Source: Flavobacterium psychrophilum (GTDB taxonomy: Bacteria; Bacteroidota; Bacteroidia; Flavobacteriales; Flavobacteriaceae). Taken from it: a stretch of DNA of 5,595 nucleotides. The notes beneath the pieces are model-generated. The model saw nothing but the letters and a program-made list of their open reading frames with translations. It had not been told where the DNA came from and did no database searches. Location: contig CAMBHH010000210.1 of the NCBI GenBank assembly GCA_945866505.1, positions 1-5,595 of the forward strand, given 5' to 3'. This document shows positions 4,253 to 5,595 of the stretch, piece by piece (position 1 is the first letter of the stretch; each line of letters begins with the position of its first letter). The translations under genes were made by a program, and so were the position numbers.

Positions 4253-5595
4253 TTAAACATTATTTTTTTTTGAGGTTTCTGACTCCCCTCCTTTGGCGGG
4301 GTCGGGGGAGGCTTCCCATTTTTTTCTTTCTGTGATATAATAAATAACAGGTACGACAAGCAAGGTCAAAACAGTCGAAACTATCGCTCCAAACACCAAC
4401 GAAATAGCCAATCCTTGAAAAATTGGATCAAATAATATAATAGAAGCACCAATAACTACTGCTCCAGTTGTCAATAAAATAGGCGTTGTTCTTACTGCAC
4501 CGGCTTCGATAATAGCTTGTTTTAAAGGAACTCCTTCGTTGAGTCGGATTTCGATAAAGTCAATTAGCAAAACCGAATTTCGAACCATAACTCCAGCTAA
4601 AGCAATCATTCCGATGAAAGAAGTTGCCGTAAAATAGGCACTTAACAACCAATGTCCAAACACAATCCCGATTAACGAAAGCGGAATCGCCAACATCATC
4701 ACCATAGGCGTTTTAAAGTTTTGGAACCAACCCACAATCAGCATATAAATAATGACGATAACAACCAAAAATGCCACTCCCAAATCACGGAAAACTTCCA
4801 ACGTAATTTGCCATTCTCCATCCCATTTCACGGTAAAATCACTTTCATCCGTAGGTTGTTCAATATACAATTCGTTGACTTTGTACCCTTTCGGAACATT
4901 CATTTTGGTTAGTTTTTCATTCATTCCCAAAATCGCATAAACAGGACTTTCCAAGGCTCCAGCCATATCAGCCGTCACATAAACCACGCGTTTTTGATCT
5001 TTTCTGTAAATGGTTTTCTGCAAAGTATCTTGAACCACTTTAACCAAATCACTCACCGGAATCATATTGCCTTGACTGCCTTTGATTTTCAAGCTTTGTA
5101 TGTCTTGCAAACTCGTTTTATCTTTGTCGTCCAGCGAAAGCACGATTCCCACATTGTCGTTGGAATTTTCGTCATACAAATTCGAAACGGGATATTCTTT
5201 CAACAAGTACGTCAAATTCCCCACTACTTGTTGTGGAGCAATTCCGTTTAGCATTGCTTTTTCTTTGTCAACTTCCAGTTTGTATTCCGTTTGATTGTCC
5301 TCTACCATCCAATCGATATCCACAATATCAGTTGTATTTTCCAAAATCGTTTTTACCTGATTGGCTACTTTGATTAGTTCCTTGTAATCTGGCCCATAAA
5401 TCTCGGCAACCAAAGTCGATAAAACCGGAGGTCCTGGTGGAACTTCAATGATTTTTACATTCGCACCATATTTCTTAGCAATCTTCTGAATATCAGGACG
5501 CATTTCCTTGGCGATGTCGTGACTTTGTAAATCACGTTCTTCTTTGTGCAACAAATTCACCTGAATATCTGCCATATTACTACCGCCACGCATAT
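4253..5595 (-). CDS. RND efflux permease, C-terminal 446+ residues, partial
   Basis: The frame is open past the right edge; the ATG at 5591-5593 is internal. Visible part: a periplasmic porter region (residues about 1-262 of this part, with YGANVKIIEVPPGPPVLST near 42-60 and IEQPTDESDF near 244-253), then five membrane segments of the C-terminal half at about 268-290, 295-313, 324-347, 370-388 and 393-420. The RND hallmark IALAGVMVRNSVLLIDF lies at about 330-346. The family forms homotrimeric proton-driven inner-membrane pumps working with a periplasmic adaptor and a TolC-type outer-membrane channel; substrate (drug or metal ion) cannot be told from this part. Full length is usually about 1,000-1,250 residues. 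The natural end is probably around TERKK (421-425); the last 21 residues are encoded mostly by a palindromic repeat (4281-4317). It is the first visible gene of the operon with the PII-like and DUF2892 genes. Confidence 0.9.
   Translation of the reverse strand, partial: MRGGSNMADIQVNLLHKEERDLQSHDIAKEMRPDIQKIAKKYGANVKIIEVPPGPPVLSTLVAEIYGPDYKELIKVANQVKTILENTTDIVDIDWMVEDNQTEYKLEVDKEKAMLNGIAPQQVVGNLTYLLKEYPVSNLYDENSNDNVGIVLSLDDKDKTSLQDIQSLKIKGSQGNMIPVSDLVKVVQDTLQKTIYRKDQKRVVYVTADMAGALESPVYAILGMNEKLTKMNVPKGYKVNELYIEQPTDESDFTVKWDGEWQITLEVFRDLGVAFLVVIVIIYMLIVGWFQNFKTPMVMMLAIPLSLIGIVFGHWLLSAYFTATSFIGMIALAGVMVRNSVLLIDFIEIRLNEGVPLKQAIIEAGAVRTTPILLTTGAVVIGASIILFDPIFQGLAISLVFGAIVSTVLTLLVVPVIYYITERKKWEASPDPAKGGESETSKKNNV
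4281..4317 (-). repeat. GC-rich palindromic repeat inside the 3' end of the RND permease gene
   Basis: CTCCCC at 4283-4288 pairs with GGGGAG at 4305-4310; CCCC at 4285-4288 can alternatively pair with GGGG at 4298-4301. The minus-strand reading (AAGCCTCCCCCGACCCCGCC then AAAGGAGGGGAGTC) resembles copy 1 at 4178-4243 but in opposite orientation. It encodes about residues 426-438 of the permease (WEASPDPAKGGES), unlike any RND C-terminus I know, so it looks inserted at or just before the old stop codon. Confidence 0.65.

Noticed and set aside
4084..4335. Plus-strand open frame across the repeats
   Set aside because: It translates the GC-rich repeats and the antisense of two minus-strand genes; no family resemblance.
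4721..5294. Several overlapping plus-strand open frames
   Set aside because: All are antisense to the RND permease, whose frame is continuous and has family motifs.
1..5595. CRISPR arrays, tRNA or rRNA genes, phage or integrase signatures
   Set aside because: No regularly spaced direct repeats, cloverleaf-like segments or rRNA-like stretches were found on reading both strands.

Overview
The window is AT-rich, its genes lack Shine-Dalgarno-like leaders, and its protein families look like Flavobacterium or a close relative (Bacteroidota, Flavobacteriia). The clearest taxonomic cues are the branched-chain 2-oxoacid dehydrogenase E1, a LTxxQ-like exported protein ending its signal peptide in NAQ, TAnnTTTG-type -7 elements, and GC-rich 'CCTCCCC...AAAGG.GAGG' intergenic repeats. 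This is inferred from the sequence only.

Layout, left to right. (1) 1-653, minus: N-terminal third of a thiamine-diphosphate 2-oxoacid dehydrogenase E1, running off the left edge. (2) 654-886: divergent AT-rich control region. (3) 887-1345, plus: DUF2383/PA2169-type four-helix-bundle protein, followed by a strong bidirectional hairpin (1361-1403). (4) 1465-2397, minus: YihY/BrkB-family membrane protein whose reading frame is complete except for an in-frame TAG at codon 20. (5) 2376-2613, minus: remains of an unidentified gene just upstream of yihY, with internal stops and a probable one-base A-run frameshift. (6) 2769-3200, plus: small exported helical protein with its own terminator. (7) 3276-3539, minus: a decayed fragment of the 3'-phosphoesterase domain of DNA ligase D, not an open gene today. 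(8) 3661-5595, minus: a probable operon with the C-terminal part of an RND efflux permease (running off the right edge), then a small PII-like/ferredoxin-fold protein, then a DUF2892 membrane protein, closed by a hairpin at 3604-3640.

The intact genes look like ordinary housekeeping, stress and envelope functions. The unusual part is the middle (about 2338-3540), where three minus-strand coding relics in different stages of decay surround one intact plus-strand gene. The second unusual feature is a GC-rich palindromic repeat that has become the last codons of the RND permease, with a related repeat in opposite orientation just after its stop codon. I found no convincing new multi-gene system. 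The RND + PII-like + DUF2892 cluster is the best candidate for an under-described functional association.
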